Shown here piece by piece: positions 11,434 through 21,797 of a stretch of 64,000 bases of DNA. Location of the stretch: NCBI GenBank assembly GCA_030765055.1, contig CM060951.1, forward strand, positions 52,387,137-52,451,136, read 5' to 3'. The stretch is from Mantis religiosa. Taxonomy: Eukaryota; Arthropoda; Insecta; Mantodea; Mantidae. Position numbers and translations under genes: made by a program. The notes under the pieces are model-generated. The model ran no database searches. It was not told the origin of the DNA and worked only from the letters and a program-made list of their open reading frames with translations. Each line of letters opens with the position of its first letter. Position 1 is the stretch's first letter.

Positions 11434-11552
11434 AATTACCTAATTAAAAATTACCCATATACCGGAGGAATGTATTTAAAAGGTTTAATTCTTTAAGGAT
11501 TAATTCCTCAATATAAATTTACATTAAAAGTAATCAGCGATAAAAATCCTGG
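11434..11552. other. short AT-rich spacer between two SINEs
   Basis: Separates two same-orientation family-2 SINE copies; no motif seen. Confidence 0.4.
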
Positions 11553-11760
11553 TAGTTAAGTACTTACAATAGTAAATCGCCATAATTGGTTATTTCAAAT
11601 ATGAGAACCCTAAGTGGTCTACTGGGAAATATAATGAGTCAATTGGAGAATTTAATGTCAGGTAGGCACGTAGGCCATGGTAGCTCAAGGGGTTAGAGCG
11701 ACTGGAGGGAAACAAGGAGATCCGTGGTTCAAATCCCGGCCATGGCATTGATATTGATAT
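11553..11760 (+). mobile_element. tRNA-derived SINE, family 2
   Basis: Begins with the family leader (agtacttacaatagtaaatc), reads through gagaatttaatgtcagg and the tRNA-like domain (GCCATGG..CCATGGC, B box GGTTCAAATCCC), then ends in a short attgat repeat (attgatattgatattgat). The usual gaatttttcatgttgactc tail is missing. Confidence 0.8.
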
Positions 11761-12049
11761 TGATAGTTTCAGCCGCTTCTCTGTAAAGATGAACAATTTA
11801 TTAAGGTGTTATCATTTCGCTCTGTTTGGTACAAGTGGCTGTGGGTTGAACAACGGACCTTCGGCATCAAGCGTAAACTGTTAAATTCCTCATTTAATTA
11901 AAGTATACTGGTAAACCTGAAAGTCAATCTCATATATTCGTTATATCCCAAAGCTGACTATCAATCTTACAATTGTTGTACATTTATGAACTTCATGATT
12001 AACAATTGGAAATTAAGTAATTTGTTATATACTAGTTCTTTTTTACACT

Positions 12050-12180
12050 AACGTGTAAAGACACTAAGGTGGAAATTTGAATCAGACTTACAAAGTTCAG
12101 TGCCAAAGGCGGGACTCGAACCACAGGTCCAGGCCTCTCTGTGAGAGTTCTCTTATCGTTTGATCTACAGTGGTGAGTTA
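12050..12180 (-). mobile_element. tRNA-derived SINE, family 2-like variant
   Basis: On the minus strand a tRNA-like block (B box GGTTCGAGTCCC; ..ccaaaggcgggactcgaacc on plus) is followed by a tail resembling family 2 (actttgtaagtctgatt). The stem sequences differ from the GCCATGG copies, so it may be a sister family. Confidence 0.55.
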
Positions 12181-12657
12181 TCAAGTGCATTAAATGTTCT
12201 CTCAGAATCAAGTTAATGGTTTCTAATACTTTGGTCTTATTCTTTTTTAAATAACTAACATGTTTTTCTTATAGTTCAGAAAACTTTACATGACGAAACA
12301 ATATTTCATACTCCTGGATCACCAAATTAACTTCTCTGGAAATAACACGTCTGCAAATTTTCTAATATTAGCAGTTTTCTCTCTTTTTACAATTATTTAT
12401 GCCCTATCAAGACTTTGATTACAAAATGAATAAAAAATATATATGAGAAGGTTTTAGATTCCAGATGCTTCAGTATATAGTACATCCACAGATTTAAAAT
12501 AAATCTATTACGACATATTGCCAAGAATTTAAGTGACAAATGCAACATAGAATCTTCAATTTTGCATATTAAAATGTGTCTTTATATGCTACCTTCCTTT
12601 TATTCGTGTGCGAGTGATTCGTTTTTTTTTTTTTCGAACATCTTTGTACGAACTGAA

Positions 12658-12768
12658 TGACGAATGTCGGGTAACTCTAAGCTCCATGGAACCCGGAAAC
12701 ATTTGAGCATCATTTCACCCATTTCATTCATCGTCCGATATGACTTAACGTTGGAGAACGTAAATTAC
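12658..12768 (+). mobile_element. tRNA-derived SINE, family 1, 5'-truncated
   Basis: Contains only the 3' body from gacgaatgtcgggtaactct to gacttaacgttggagaacgt. The tRNA-like head is absent, the usual result of incomplete reverse transcription. Confidence 0.75.
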
Positions 12769-14285
12769 ACACCAAAAAAAAGTAACCAGTGTTGTATTTA
12801 GCTTGGGACTGAGGGAAAGCCCGCAAAAAATAGTCAGATTGGTAGTCCCAAGGGATAGATGCCTCAGCCTCTGAATGTGGGCCGCAAGCCATCCTTCTTG
12901 ATTGTTTACGTTTTGGGTCAGTTATCTACAGTGCGGCATTATATACTTGATAAAACGAATACCGAAGTTGCGTGTATGTAATAGTGCTCGTTTCGCAGAC
13001 TTAAAGAAGCCTGTTACACTCTAGTTAGTACTCGTATGTTACTTCTAGGGACCTAGAGCGAGGAGTTTAATGTTGTGCTTGCTGTTACGTAATTGGAACG
13101 CATGGTCCGCTTACAAAGGTTTACTACCACAGCGCATATTATTACACAAAGCATGCAAGATTACTGTAGTTTACATCAGGGCTGTTCTGAAGCTGTTTAT
13201 TGCCCTTGTTAAACAACACAAAAAGGCGTGTATATCCACTACTGCGAAACTTTGCCCTTACACTTGTATACGTATTAGGTTTTCTAACCTATAAATCTAA
13301 TTTTCCGCTTTAAACACAAACAGAGAGTATAATGCGGATTTACAAGTTGTGACAAATGACAACCCTCGTGTTAATATCATGCATTAATACCGGCAGTCCG
13401 GGCTTAATCTCACGGGATCAGGAAATATGGTATGTTTGCTACCGCCATTAATAGAGTTTGGAATGCTTTATTATGCATACGAATAATACCCACATTATGG
13501 CAACATTAATAACTCAATGTACGCCAACATTTGCTGGAACCTCTCCGCGTTTATTTCCATTTCATTCGGGGCTTCCTCATCTGAGTCAATGACAAGCACT
13601 TGTGGAGTATGCATTTAATTCCAGAGCCATACTGCTTAATTGAGAAATAAGCATGGTTTCCGTTGTACAGCTATAATAACTAAACCAAAACCCCTAAGAC
13701 AACCAGGCACTCGGATATGATTAAGAATACTATTATGTGTTTCAAATGGCAAGTGCTCTCGCCTGTAGCCAATCAGATGCGTTAGAGCCTTCACCGTTGT
13801 CACCACGCCATCCCCACATGTCACTTGCGAGTATTCTTGCCGCTAGACGTAAGGGAAAGCATACTGAAATTTCCAAAGTTTTATGGTAATGCAGTTGTTG
13901 AAGTCACAACTGCAACATGACGCAAAAATTTTAAGTATTTAGTTTAAAGTTAATTATAGTTTATGAAATACTTATTTTTCTAATCCAACGAAAATACCAG
14001 TGGTGCATCCGTATAGCTGTAAATGTTACTTACGTTAAGAGATAATTCGTCATTGTCATTGTCTTCAACGTCTGACTACTGCAAATTTATGATGATAGGT
14101 TCCAAAATCTCGTTACGTGCTGTTTCTTTCCAAAAGTCGTCTTCTTGTAGTTTATCTGATGTCTCACGCAGTTTTCCCAGGCTTTTTGCGTTCCTTGTCG
14201 ATTTCTCTGTGAATAAGTCATTCAACATCAGTCGGTTTAAAAAATATTATTTCTGTTTGCAACACAATTTGAGCCCACATTAACT
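12769..14285. other. no recognisable feature
   Basis: Several short open frames (13070, 13636, 14023) show no domain, splice pattern or relationship to each other. No tRNA-like or terminal repeat motif seen. Confidence 0.4.
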
Positions 14286-14323
14286 CAATTGCATTGTTCT
14301 AGCAGTAGTAAGGGGGAGGGGAG

Positions 14324-15026
14324 GTGATACACTTTCTGATTCAGCTGATCCTAAAATTCTTTGTATGCAATCGTGCCTTATTTGCAACAAATAATGTAAT
14401 TCACAAAATAAACACTAGACAAAAGTATAATATCCATTATCCCAGTGCTAAACTTTCTTGCTTCCAGAAAAGTATGCATTATAAAACTATGAAAATATTT
14501 GACACACTTCCTAATGTTCTTAAAGAAAAAATTGATAATTTTGCTGTTTTTAAAAAAGCTGTTAGAGAGTACCTTTGCTCAAAATATTTTTATTCTGTAC
14601 AAGATTATCTGAATGACAAATTATTCTCATAATGCTTCTGTAGCTCTTTAAGTAGTATCTAACAATTCCAATGACAAATCATTACTAATAATTATTTGAT
14701 GCAAGTTGGAAGTTTATTTTTAATGTATGTGTATTTAATAAATAACAAGAATGGTATCCATTGCTAAAAGGTTGAGACGTACTGGCATAAGCCAAGTGAA
14801 AGCTGAATTAAATTGTGTTTGATTTTGTATCATATATAATTATCCCTGCTTTGTTTTCCATATTGTTGTTCATATTGCCTGTATACTATAATATGTGTCT
14901 TATGTTAACTTTTGTACATATATATGCTATTAAACTGTATACATCTGGAGATCTTCAATGTTCACAGCCTTTTCTGGCTACAAGTGGACCTACTGAACGC
15001 AAATCAATCTGATCTAATCTAATCAT
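14324..15026 (+). pseudogene. LINE ORF2 C-terminus and 3' UTR
   Basis: The open frame at 14324-14632 encodes 'TRQKYNIHYPSAKLSCFQKSM..' then 'IFDTLPNVLKEKIDN', 'FKKAVREYLCSKYFYSVQDYL'. This matches the C-terminal tail after the RT of a widespread non-LTR clade (TR....H.P..+L..FQKG..Y..+K+FN.LP..+K.....F+..L+++L....FYS++E+). The stop at 14632 is followed by a 3' UTR of about 390 bp that closes with the short repeat tgatctaatctaatc at about 15012-15026. The RT and endonuclease are absent, so this is a 5'-truncated insertion. Confidence 0.75.
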
Positions 15027-15688
15027 ACAAGAGAAACTGAATAATGATGTTTTGAACTCCCTCTCTTCACAAACAAAGATATAATGTGATCAGACACGTT
15101 GTGCCAGACTAGCAAGAAGTGCATTGTTTCCTCTCATAGAATTTAACAAACACCTTGACTTATTCAAAGTACATATTTCTTTTACCAGTTTCAGTTCTGA
15201 TTATTTTCAAATATACGCTCACGCATACATGTCAAACAATAATGGCTGTCAGTATAGTACTTACGTTGCAATGCGTGTTATAATATAATGGTATCTATTT
15301 GTTTATTTATTTGTATTAGGAAAATTATATGAGCTAAAGGTATGTGGTTTGTACGGTTATGTTAAATACATTACTCTCTCCTTCCTCATGGATCATTTTG
15401 GTAAAAACTGAATTTTTGTCTTAGCGTGGATAGTATTTATTATAGATCGATTAGTTTGTCGCTCATTACACACCACTTAGGGGGAATACAATACGACAAC
15501 ACCGCAGGACTCCAATTGGTTGCTCAAAGGACAAACACCTTCCCATTTTAAACACATTATACATTAATTATATTCCTGACATAGTCTACTAGTGTGAGTC
15601 TATTGAAGAATGGTAGTTTCATTTATACAGACATAATAATTGATTGGCAGCCTAAAATAATATTTTAGAAAGCCAAGATTTTTTATTA
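15027..15688. other. no recognisable feature
   Basis: AT-rich sequence following the LINE 3' end. No motif or repeat copy seen. Confidence 0.4.
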
Positions 15689-16080
15689 TAGGTGCCATAG
15701 TCATTCAGTGGTATCCTTCGCCAGTATCGTGCTGAGGAACCATGGTTTGATTTAAGGCTCTGGGGTAGCGATTTTAAGCCGGACCTGTCAAAATCTGTCC
15801 TCTCACTAGCTTACGTGAAGTATCCCCAAAGGCCGTTGGAGTTCGAAGTCTACGGTAAACAGTGTAGGTTCCCTTATTCCACCGCCACCACCATAGCACT
15901 CCAGTATCCCAGATAACGGAATCTGGTTTGTGCCCTCACCTCAGAGATGGGTCCAGTCAATTTGAATGAATGAGGTACTCTCGAATGCCATTGACATTGC
16001 GTTAGAACATGGATAACGATGACGATTTTGTGGATTACCCTCCAAATATGCTGAAAACTTAATCTAAGTACCATTATGAA
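15689..16080 (+). mobile_element. possible tRNA-like SINE or repeat fragment
   Basis: The start (gtcattcagtggtatcc.. ggaaccatggtttgattta) resembles a decayed tRNA-like head. The following 300 bp are less AT-rich than the surroundings (accgccaccaccatagcac) and contain no coding frame of interest. There is no second copy in the window, so the assignment is tentative. Confidence 0.35.
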
Positions 16081-16164
16081 CTACGCAGGAAAAAAATATG
16101 GTAGCTTACGGTTTACAGTTGTGCAAGAACGACAGAGGGGAGGAGGGCGGAGAGAAGGAATAAT

Positions 16165-16378
16165 CTATCGTTGGATAGAGTCAACATGAAACATTCCATG
16201 CCATGGCCTAGCCATGGTAGCTCAAAGGTTAAGAGCGACTGGACGAAAACCAGGAGATCCGTGGTTCAATTCCCGGCCATGGCATCGAATTTTTCATGTT
16301 GACTCTATCCATCAAAAACCTTAGCCTATATACGGCTAGTGTGGAGAAATGATTAATTTCCATCAATTAACTAAAATC
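16165..16378 (+). mobile_element. foldback family-2 SINE
   Basis: A plus-strand tRNA-like domain (about 16211-16283, GCCATGG..CCATGGC, B box GGTTCAATTCCC) with the normal tail to 16378 (gactctatccatc.. ttaatttccatcaa). Directly before it is an inverted piece of the same tail: 16173-16207 pairs with 16276-16310, 33 of 35 positions. The transcript would form a long hairpin with the tRNA-like domain in the loop. Confidence 0.8.
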
Positions 16379-16379
16379 T

Positions 16380-17160
16380 ATTGTTGTGGTTGTTTTCAAA
16401 TGCTAGGCTTTGGCAATGAAGCCATTAGCTCTCTTGCTCTCCAATATTTCTGTGTAGTGGGTCCGGCAGGTAGGGCTTCACAGGTTAAAAGATGTTCTTC
16501 AGTCATTTCCTCTTCTTTGTTGCACAGAGGACAATTTGGACTTGTATAAATTCCTATTCTGTGTAAGTGTTTGGCCCAATAATCATGTTCCGTAAGTAAT
16601 CTAAAATTTTCTACTGCAGCTTTACGTGGGATTTCTGGAATCATTTCTGGATTTTTAATTAAAATGTTCCATTTTTTATGTTTGGCTTTGTTAGAAATTG
16701 ATTGGTTCTGCTTGTTTTTACATTTGTTTTTAATTAATCTTTTTGTGGATGTACAGAGTAAGTTCTTACTTTAGTTCTGAATTAAATTTGCACCTTTTTG
16801 GCAAGAAAATCAGCTGATTCATTTCTAGCAATTCCACAATGTGCAGGTAACCACAGGTATAATTCTTTTCAGTAGTTTTTGAAGTTGTTGGATCATTTTG
16901 TGACATTGTTTAATTTGATTGACCTCATTTTATATGAACTTATTGCACATAATGCTGCTTTAGAATCAGAAAGTATGACAGCATTATTGTATAGAAGGTT
17001 TTGGAGTGAAATATGAATAGCCGTCACTTCTGCATAAAAATTTGTTGTGTGGTATCCTGCTGGTTGATAGAATGAGAACAGTGCACACTTAATTCCAGCT
17101 CCTGAGTTGTTGTCCAAGTTAGATCCATATGTGTAGATAAATGTTTTGTATCTAATACCA
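16380..17160 (-). pseudogene. LINE RNase H domain and C-terminal remnant
   Basis: Minus-strand frames give an RNase H-like domain ('FIYTYGSNLDNNSGAGI', 'NFYAEVTAIH', 'AVILSDSKAAL'; about 17145-16920) and then a terminal domain ('WAKHLHRIGI', 'CPLCNKEEEMTEEHLLTC'; about 16590-16470) with a C-x2-C-x8-H-x4-C zinc-binding pattern. The order RNase H then zinc motif is that of Jockey/I-like non-LTR elements. The first catalytic position reads YTYGS rather than the usual YTDGS, and frameshifts separate the blocks, so it is dead. Confidence 0.75.
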
Positions 17161-17300
17161 ATCTATATCTATTATATTAGCATGCATTTCTCTACACATT
17201 CTATAATATACTATATTCACTAATGCTCATTCTTTTGTCTTTCTTATGGTAGTTGAAATAACGTTTGCAGAAATTAATTTATTACATATTTCCTTGTACA

Positions 17301-17539
17301 TGGCTGACTCGGTAGCGTGGTGGTAGCATGTCTGCCTCACGTTCAAGAGGTCCCGAGTTCGAATCTTGGTCAGGGAGAGTTATCTGGATAAGGTTTTATT
17401 GAGGTTTTCCCTTATCCTGATAGACGAATGTCGGGTAACTCTAAGTTCCATGGCCCCCGGACTCATTTGAGCATCATTTCACCCATTTCATTCATCGTCC
17501 GATATGACTTAACGTTGGAGGACGTACAGTGAAAAAAAA
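17301..17539 (+). mobile_element. tRNA-derived SINE, family 1 (full copy)
   Basis: The best-preserved family-1 copy. The head is ggctgactcggtagcgtgg.. with B box GAGTTCGAATCTT. The body runs gttatctggataaggtttt.. cttatcctgatagacgaatg, and the 3' end gacttaacgttggaggacgt is followed by an A-rich tail. It serves as the reference for the other five copies. Confidence 0.85.
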
Positions 17540-17908
17540 TAAGAAAGTTCTATTTGATTTTTAATTACGCGGAAATTCTTTTATTTGTTTCTGGTGTAAC
17601 AAAATAGAAATATCACCTCAACTACTAAATTCTGCTCTTTGTAACACAGTGCTGCCATAAAAAAGATCAGATTTACCCCAATATCATTAAAAGGACACAT
17701 AGTGTCTTTTAGCAGATATTAACAGTTTTTTTGGATGAGAGTACATGTTTAGAAATATAAATAGCGAAGCCACAATCGAATAGGTTTTCAAACAAATTTA
17801 AAAACCTGTTTCGAATAACAAAAATAATGCAACCAACTGCGAACAATGACAAAACCTGAATTTATTTTATAAATACTTAAAACTGACTCATAACTTGAAA
17901 AAATGAGC
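17540..17908. other. no recognisable feature
   Basis: AT-rich spacer between a SINE and a solo LTR; nothing supported. Confidence 0.4.
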
Positions 17909-17912
17909 ATAT

Positions 17913-18366
17913 TGTAACTTTGCGGGTTCATAGAATTATAAATCCAAGCTGCAGAAATTCAAAATGTTCTTTATTTCTAGAAATACACGCAAAGTAGCAG
18001 GATGACGTCACATACACAATTACAATCTACCAGGGTCTTTGGCTTACTTAACTTCCACTGTTTAAAACAACTTTTGTTACAATTCCTGTTTACGGCTGTC
18101 TTGACAACTGTCCCCTGACGAGTTACAGCTTCATTGAATATACCACGACTCATGTTACTAGATATTTCTGGAACAAACAAAAAATTGAATGTTCTGTAAA
18201 ACAATCAAAATTTCACTAAAATGTTCCACTTACCTATTTATTTGTTTGGCATGACATTTATCTCCGTGCTGTGCTTATCTGTTTATGCTGGCTCTCTATC
18301 TTCGTAATACACTATATGCCCATTACCTCTCTGCGGAGTAGTATCGTAAATAATGTGTTCGCGACA
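17913..18366 (-). mobile_element. LTR-B solo LTR
   Basis: Starts TGTAACTTTG and ends CGCGACA on plus, i.e. the LTR-B LTR inverted, 454 bp. It is flanked by ATAT on both sides (17909-17912 and 18367-18370). No internal element sequence adjoins it, so it arose by LTR-LTR recombination. A mariner lies 12 bp to the right. Confidence 0.85.
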
Positions 18367-18378
18367 ATATTAAATATA

Positions 18379-19669
18379 GGAGGGCTGTTCAATAAAGAAT
18401 GATCATTATTCCTTTACGGTCAAAATTTTAGCACTAAAATTCAAACTTATTGTATTCTGTTAGCTTAATGTGAAACAAACACGTCTTGGTAGTTTCATTG
18501 TTGGTACTCCTGGTACCCACCTGTGAGAACCAGGTAAGTTCAGATATGTTCAGTATCGCCTACCGCTGCAAAGGAGGTAACACGCGAGCAACAATATGCG
18601 GCTTTGAAATTCTGCTTTCGTCTCAACAAATCTTCAGTTGAGGCCTATACAATGTGACAGGAGGTCTATGGGGTCTGTTCTTCCCTACATCACACACAGA
18701 TCGAAGGTTGTGTAAAATGTTTAAAGAAGGGAGACAGTCGATTTCAAAGGAAGATGGACCCGGTGCTCCAGTTGCTGCTCTTAAGGAAGAAAACATCAAC
18801 CTTACTGCTGCCATTGTGAGAGAGGATCGATGAATTACTTTCAGAAATACTGAACATTTCATTGGTTGCCACCCACACGTTGGAGATAGAAACATTACAT
18901 ATGAGACGTGTTTGTGCGCGATGGGTTCCAAGACTGTTGATTCCCGAACAAAACGACATTCGCATACAGGTCTGCATGCAGTTAAAGTTGATGTTAGAGG
19001 AAGATCCGGAGTTTCTTTCAAACGCAATCACTGCTGATGAAACTTGGCTACACCATTTTGATCCTGAGAGCAAACAACAAAGCTCAGTGTGGAAATCTCC
19101 AACACCAACCCCCCAAAAGCAAAAGTTGTTGCTTCTGCAGGGAAAGTTATGGTCATCTCATTCTTTGATATTCATGGAGTAGTTTATCAGCATGTTGTAC
19201 GTGCACACACATCAGTAAATGGACAATAGTACAGGGATGTCCTGAAAACATATCAGGCGCAAAAGACCACATTTCCGTGAAGCTGGCTGAATGCTGCACC
19301 ACGAAATTGCGCGGCCAAATATTGCCAAAGTTTTTGCTGAATATATTGCAAAAATCAACGTAAAGTGCATCCCTCACCCTCCCTATAGTGCAGATTTAGC
19401 CCATGTGACTCTTTTCTATTCCCTAACTTGAAGAAACGCCTTCGTGGCAGGCATTATCCATCATCAGAAGCAGTGGTGAAGGCTGCGGAGGCGATTTTGA
19501 AGGATCTCTCAAAAATGGTTTCCAGCATGTCTTTGTAGAGTGGCAGAAACGCTGGGAAAAGTGCATCGCATTCAGGGGAGATTATTTTGAGAAGGTCCAT
19601 CAAAATTATGAGGATGAGCAAAGGTACGTTATTAAAACAATATGTGATCATTCTTTATTGAACATCCCC
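18379..19669 (+). mobile_element. mariner-like transposon (dead)
   Basis: Terminal inverted repeats GGGCTGTTCAATAAAGAATG (left) and the complement of cattctttattgaacatccc (right) enclose about 1.29 kb, typical for mariner. TA precedes the left end (18377-18378); the right end is less exact, with a TA about 10 bp further out. The element carries a decayed transposase. Its edge is 12 bp from a solo LTR. Confidence 0.8.
18560..19630 (+). pseudogene. mariner transposase pseudogene
   Basis: Plus-strand segments, needing several frame changes, give 'LKFCFRLNKSSVEAYTM', 'RRVCARWVPRLLIPEQ', 'LEEDPEFLSNAITADETW', 'HHFDPESKQQSSVW', 'HPPYSADLA' and 'AAEAILKDLSKN'. This is the mariner order: N-terminal helix-turn-helix, linker, then catalytic domain. 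The first catalytic motif keeps its Asp (TADETW). The second reads HEIARP instead of HDNARP, and the third (normally AP[CS]DFFLF) is frameshifted to AHVTLFY, so the triad is lost. Confidence 0.8.
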
Positions 19670-19680
19670 AAAATCTCTAT

Positions 19681-20128
19681 AAAGTTCGAAAACATTACCC
19701 TTAAAAGCGGTTTAATTTCGCTCAAGATGTGGATATTCTTCACCTGACAGCATCAGAAATAGACACAAAGCTATCAAGCTCTGGGCTTTATCATTAGAAT
19801 ATTTTTAACATGAGGTTATGGTATTCACTGACGCATACGCACGCGTAAACACATGCTCACAAACAAGCACTTGCGTCCTTTTTAAAAGTGCTTTATTTGG
19901 GTAAAGGGGAATTTCAAAACAAGATTTTTGGTGGTCTTGTAACTGAATTTGTGAGTGAAACGCAATACTTTTTGTACTAGCTATCTACATTGTAGACTGT
20001 AGAACAAATGAAAATACACCAGAGGGCAACATTTGTGTTCCTATAGTTGCTAACAAAACGTAACTTCAACTAAGGCACCACTAGATAAAGAATATCCCGG
20101 ACTCGCAGCTAGTATAATATTGATATAT
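19681..20128. other. no recognisable feature
   Basis: AT-rich spacer between a mariner and a LINE 3' end; nothing supported. Confidence 0.4.
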
Positions 20129-20130
20129 TT

Positions 20131-20497
20131 GTTGTGCATATTCCAAAATTTTATAATTTACAACTTTTGGCTACATTTATTTGTCCTTACCTTGTTGCTA
20201 CCTTTGCTTGCAGACACTCTGGTCCTCTCCTCTGCCAGGTAAATCTTAACCTCTATACCTCTTTGTTACTTAATTATTCCCATTCTTCCCCTTCATCTTC
20301 CTTTCTTATATTCTTTACATTTCTGGCCCATTTTTCTTTTACTTTCTGCAAGAACTCACCAATATTTCTTACCTTCTTTACCTCCCTGCCCATTAACATT
20401 TCTATAGCTACTATCCTCTTCTCTACTTTCTCCCATTTTTCTTCCCAAACCTCTTTTTTTTTATTGCAACCTTCTCGCATTTTGTTAAATAGTGTTC
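20131..20497 (-). pseudogene. LINE 3' part (left of mariner insertion)
   Basis: On the minus strand this is the end of the LINE ORF ('KVWEEKWEKVEKRIVAI'-like, 'IGEFLQKVKEKWARN', Lys/Glu-rich) and the 3' UTR, ending at ttgtgcatattcc. It continues the LINE sequence at 21798-23022. The two halves were separated by the mariner at 20500-21795. The second copy at 35378-36241 reads straight through the insertion point, which confirms the join. Confidence 0.8.
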
Positions 20498-20499
20498 TA

Positions 20500-21795
20500 C
20501 GAGGCATGCTTTTAAGTCAGTACCGTTTTGCGATTCCGCCAACGCAGCGCTACGGTCGGCGATCTGCGCATGCGCGTTTGTTACCTACATCTCTTTTCTA
20601 CGCACTGACGTCAATACAGTCTGATTCTTCATAATATACGTTGGTTACTGAGTGTTTAAGATGCCTCCGACAATCGTGAGTCCCGCCGATTGTGAAGTAC
20701 GGGCTGTTATACGATTTCCTAGAGCTAAAGGCGTAAAACCAATCGATATTCATCGTGAGATCTGTGAAGTTTATGGGAAAAAAGCATTATGAGTGATGGA
20801 ATGGTAAGGAAATGAGTGAAAGCATTTAAAGATGGCCACACAAATGTGCATGATGAAGAACGGAGTGGGCGTCCTTCGGTCGCTACTGAAGATTTGGTGC
20901 AGAAAGTGGACGAAAAGGTGAGAGAAAACAGACGATTTAAAATTTCATCATTGTGCGACTATTTTCCTTAATATCCTCGTAGTGTTTTGTATCGCATTGT
21001 GACCGAGAACTTGAAGTACCAGAAATTGTGTTCACGTTGGGTTCCGAAAATGTTGACGGATTTGCGCAAAACCCAACGTTTAGGCAGTGCAATGAAGGTG
21101 AAGATTTTTAGACCAAATTGTTACTGGTGACGAAACATGGGTGGCCTACGTCACACCAGAATCGAAACAACAATCCAGGGAATGGCGACATTCATCATCA
21201 CCCACAAAAGTGAAGATTAAACAAAAAATTTCTGCTCGGAAAATCATGTGCACAGTTTTTTGGGACAGAAAAGGAGTATTGCTAGTGGAGTTTCTGCCTC
21301 GTAATGAGACAATCAATGCAGCGTCTTATTGTGAGACATTGAACAATCTGCGCCGTACAATCCAAAACAAAAGACGTGACAAGTCGAGTAAGGGTATCGT
21401 TTTGCTTCATGACAATGTCCGTCCACATGTGGCTAATCGCACCAAAGATCTCATCAAATCTTTTCAATGGTAAACTCTATATCATCCTACATACAGCCCT
21501 GATCTGGCACCCAGCGACTACCATTTGATCCTGCACTTGAAGAAACATCTGGGCGGTCAGCGTCTTCAAGACGATAACGAAGTCAAAGCAGTTGTGGTAC
21601 AGTGGTTAACACGTCAGGCGGCAGAATATTATGAGGAGGGTATTCAGAAACTGGTGCCACGTTATGACAATTGCCTCAATATTCACGGACATTATGTAGA
21701 AAAGTAGATTAAGGTAAAAATAAAATGTAAAAATAAAAATTATTGCGATATCTATGCACGTCTTCCAAAACGGTACTGACTTAAAAAATGCCTTG
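20500..21795 (+). mobile_element. mariner transposon inserted in a LINE
   Basis: 1,296 bp, with TIRs CGAGGCATGCTTTTAAGTCA and the complement of tgacttaaaaaatgccttg. It is flanked by the TA duplication (20498-20499, 21796-21797). The host LINE sequence is interrupted at agtgttc|TA, and the sister LINE copy near 35735-35745 is uninterrupted. The transposase reads on plus. Its TIRs differ from those of the mariners at 18379 and 43259/47037, so at least three mariner families are present. Confidence 0.9.
20661..21707 (+). pseudogene. mariner D,D34D transposase, frameshifted
   Basis: Starts MPPTIVSPADCEVRAVIRF at 20661 and ends ..HGHYVEK at 21707. The first 43 codons are open, then a frameshift and stops break it near 20790 and 20970. 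The catalytic core is largely open: TGDETW (about 21125), LLHDNVRPH (about 21410) and YSPDLAPSDYH (about 21495, after a stop). The catalytic Asp residues are all still present, so this copy is younger than the mariner at 18379. Length and motif order match the roughly 345-residue mariner family. Confidence 0.85.
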
Positions 21796-21797
21796 TA

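Noticed and set aside
11192..11796. Two similar minus-strand peptides sharing 'MPWPGF' and 'NPLSYYG'-like segments
   Set aside because: The similarity comes from two copies of the same SINE, not from a gene family.
16211..16283. A functional tRNA gene
   Set aside because: Acceptor pairing and B box are good, but the position before the anticodon-like triplet is not T, the sequence recurs with SINE tails, and the flanks are SINE body; treated as SINE.
20134..20634. 166-codon plus-strand frame
   Set aside because: Runs across the LINE/mariner junction, antisense to LINE coding sequence.
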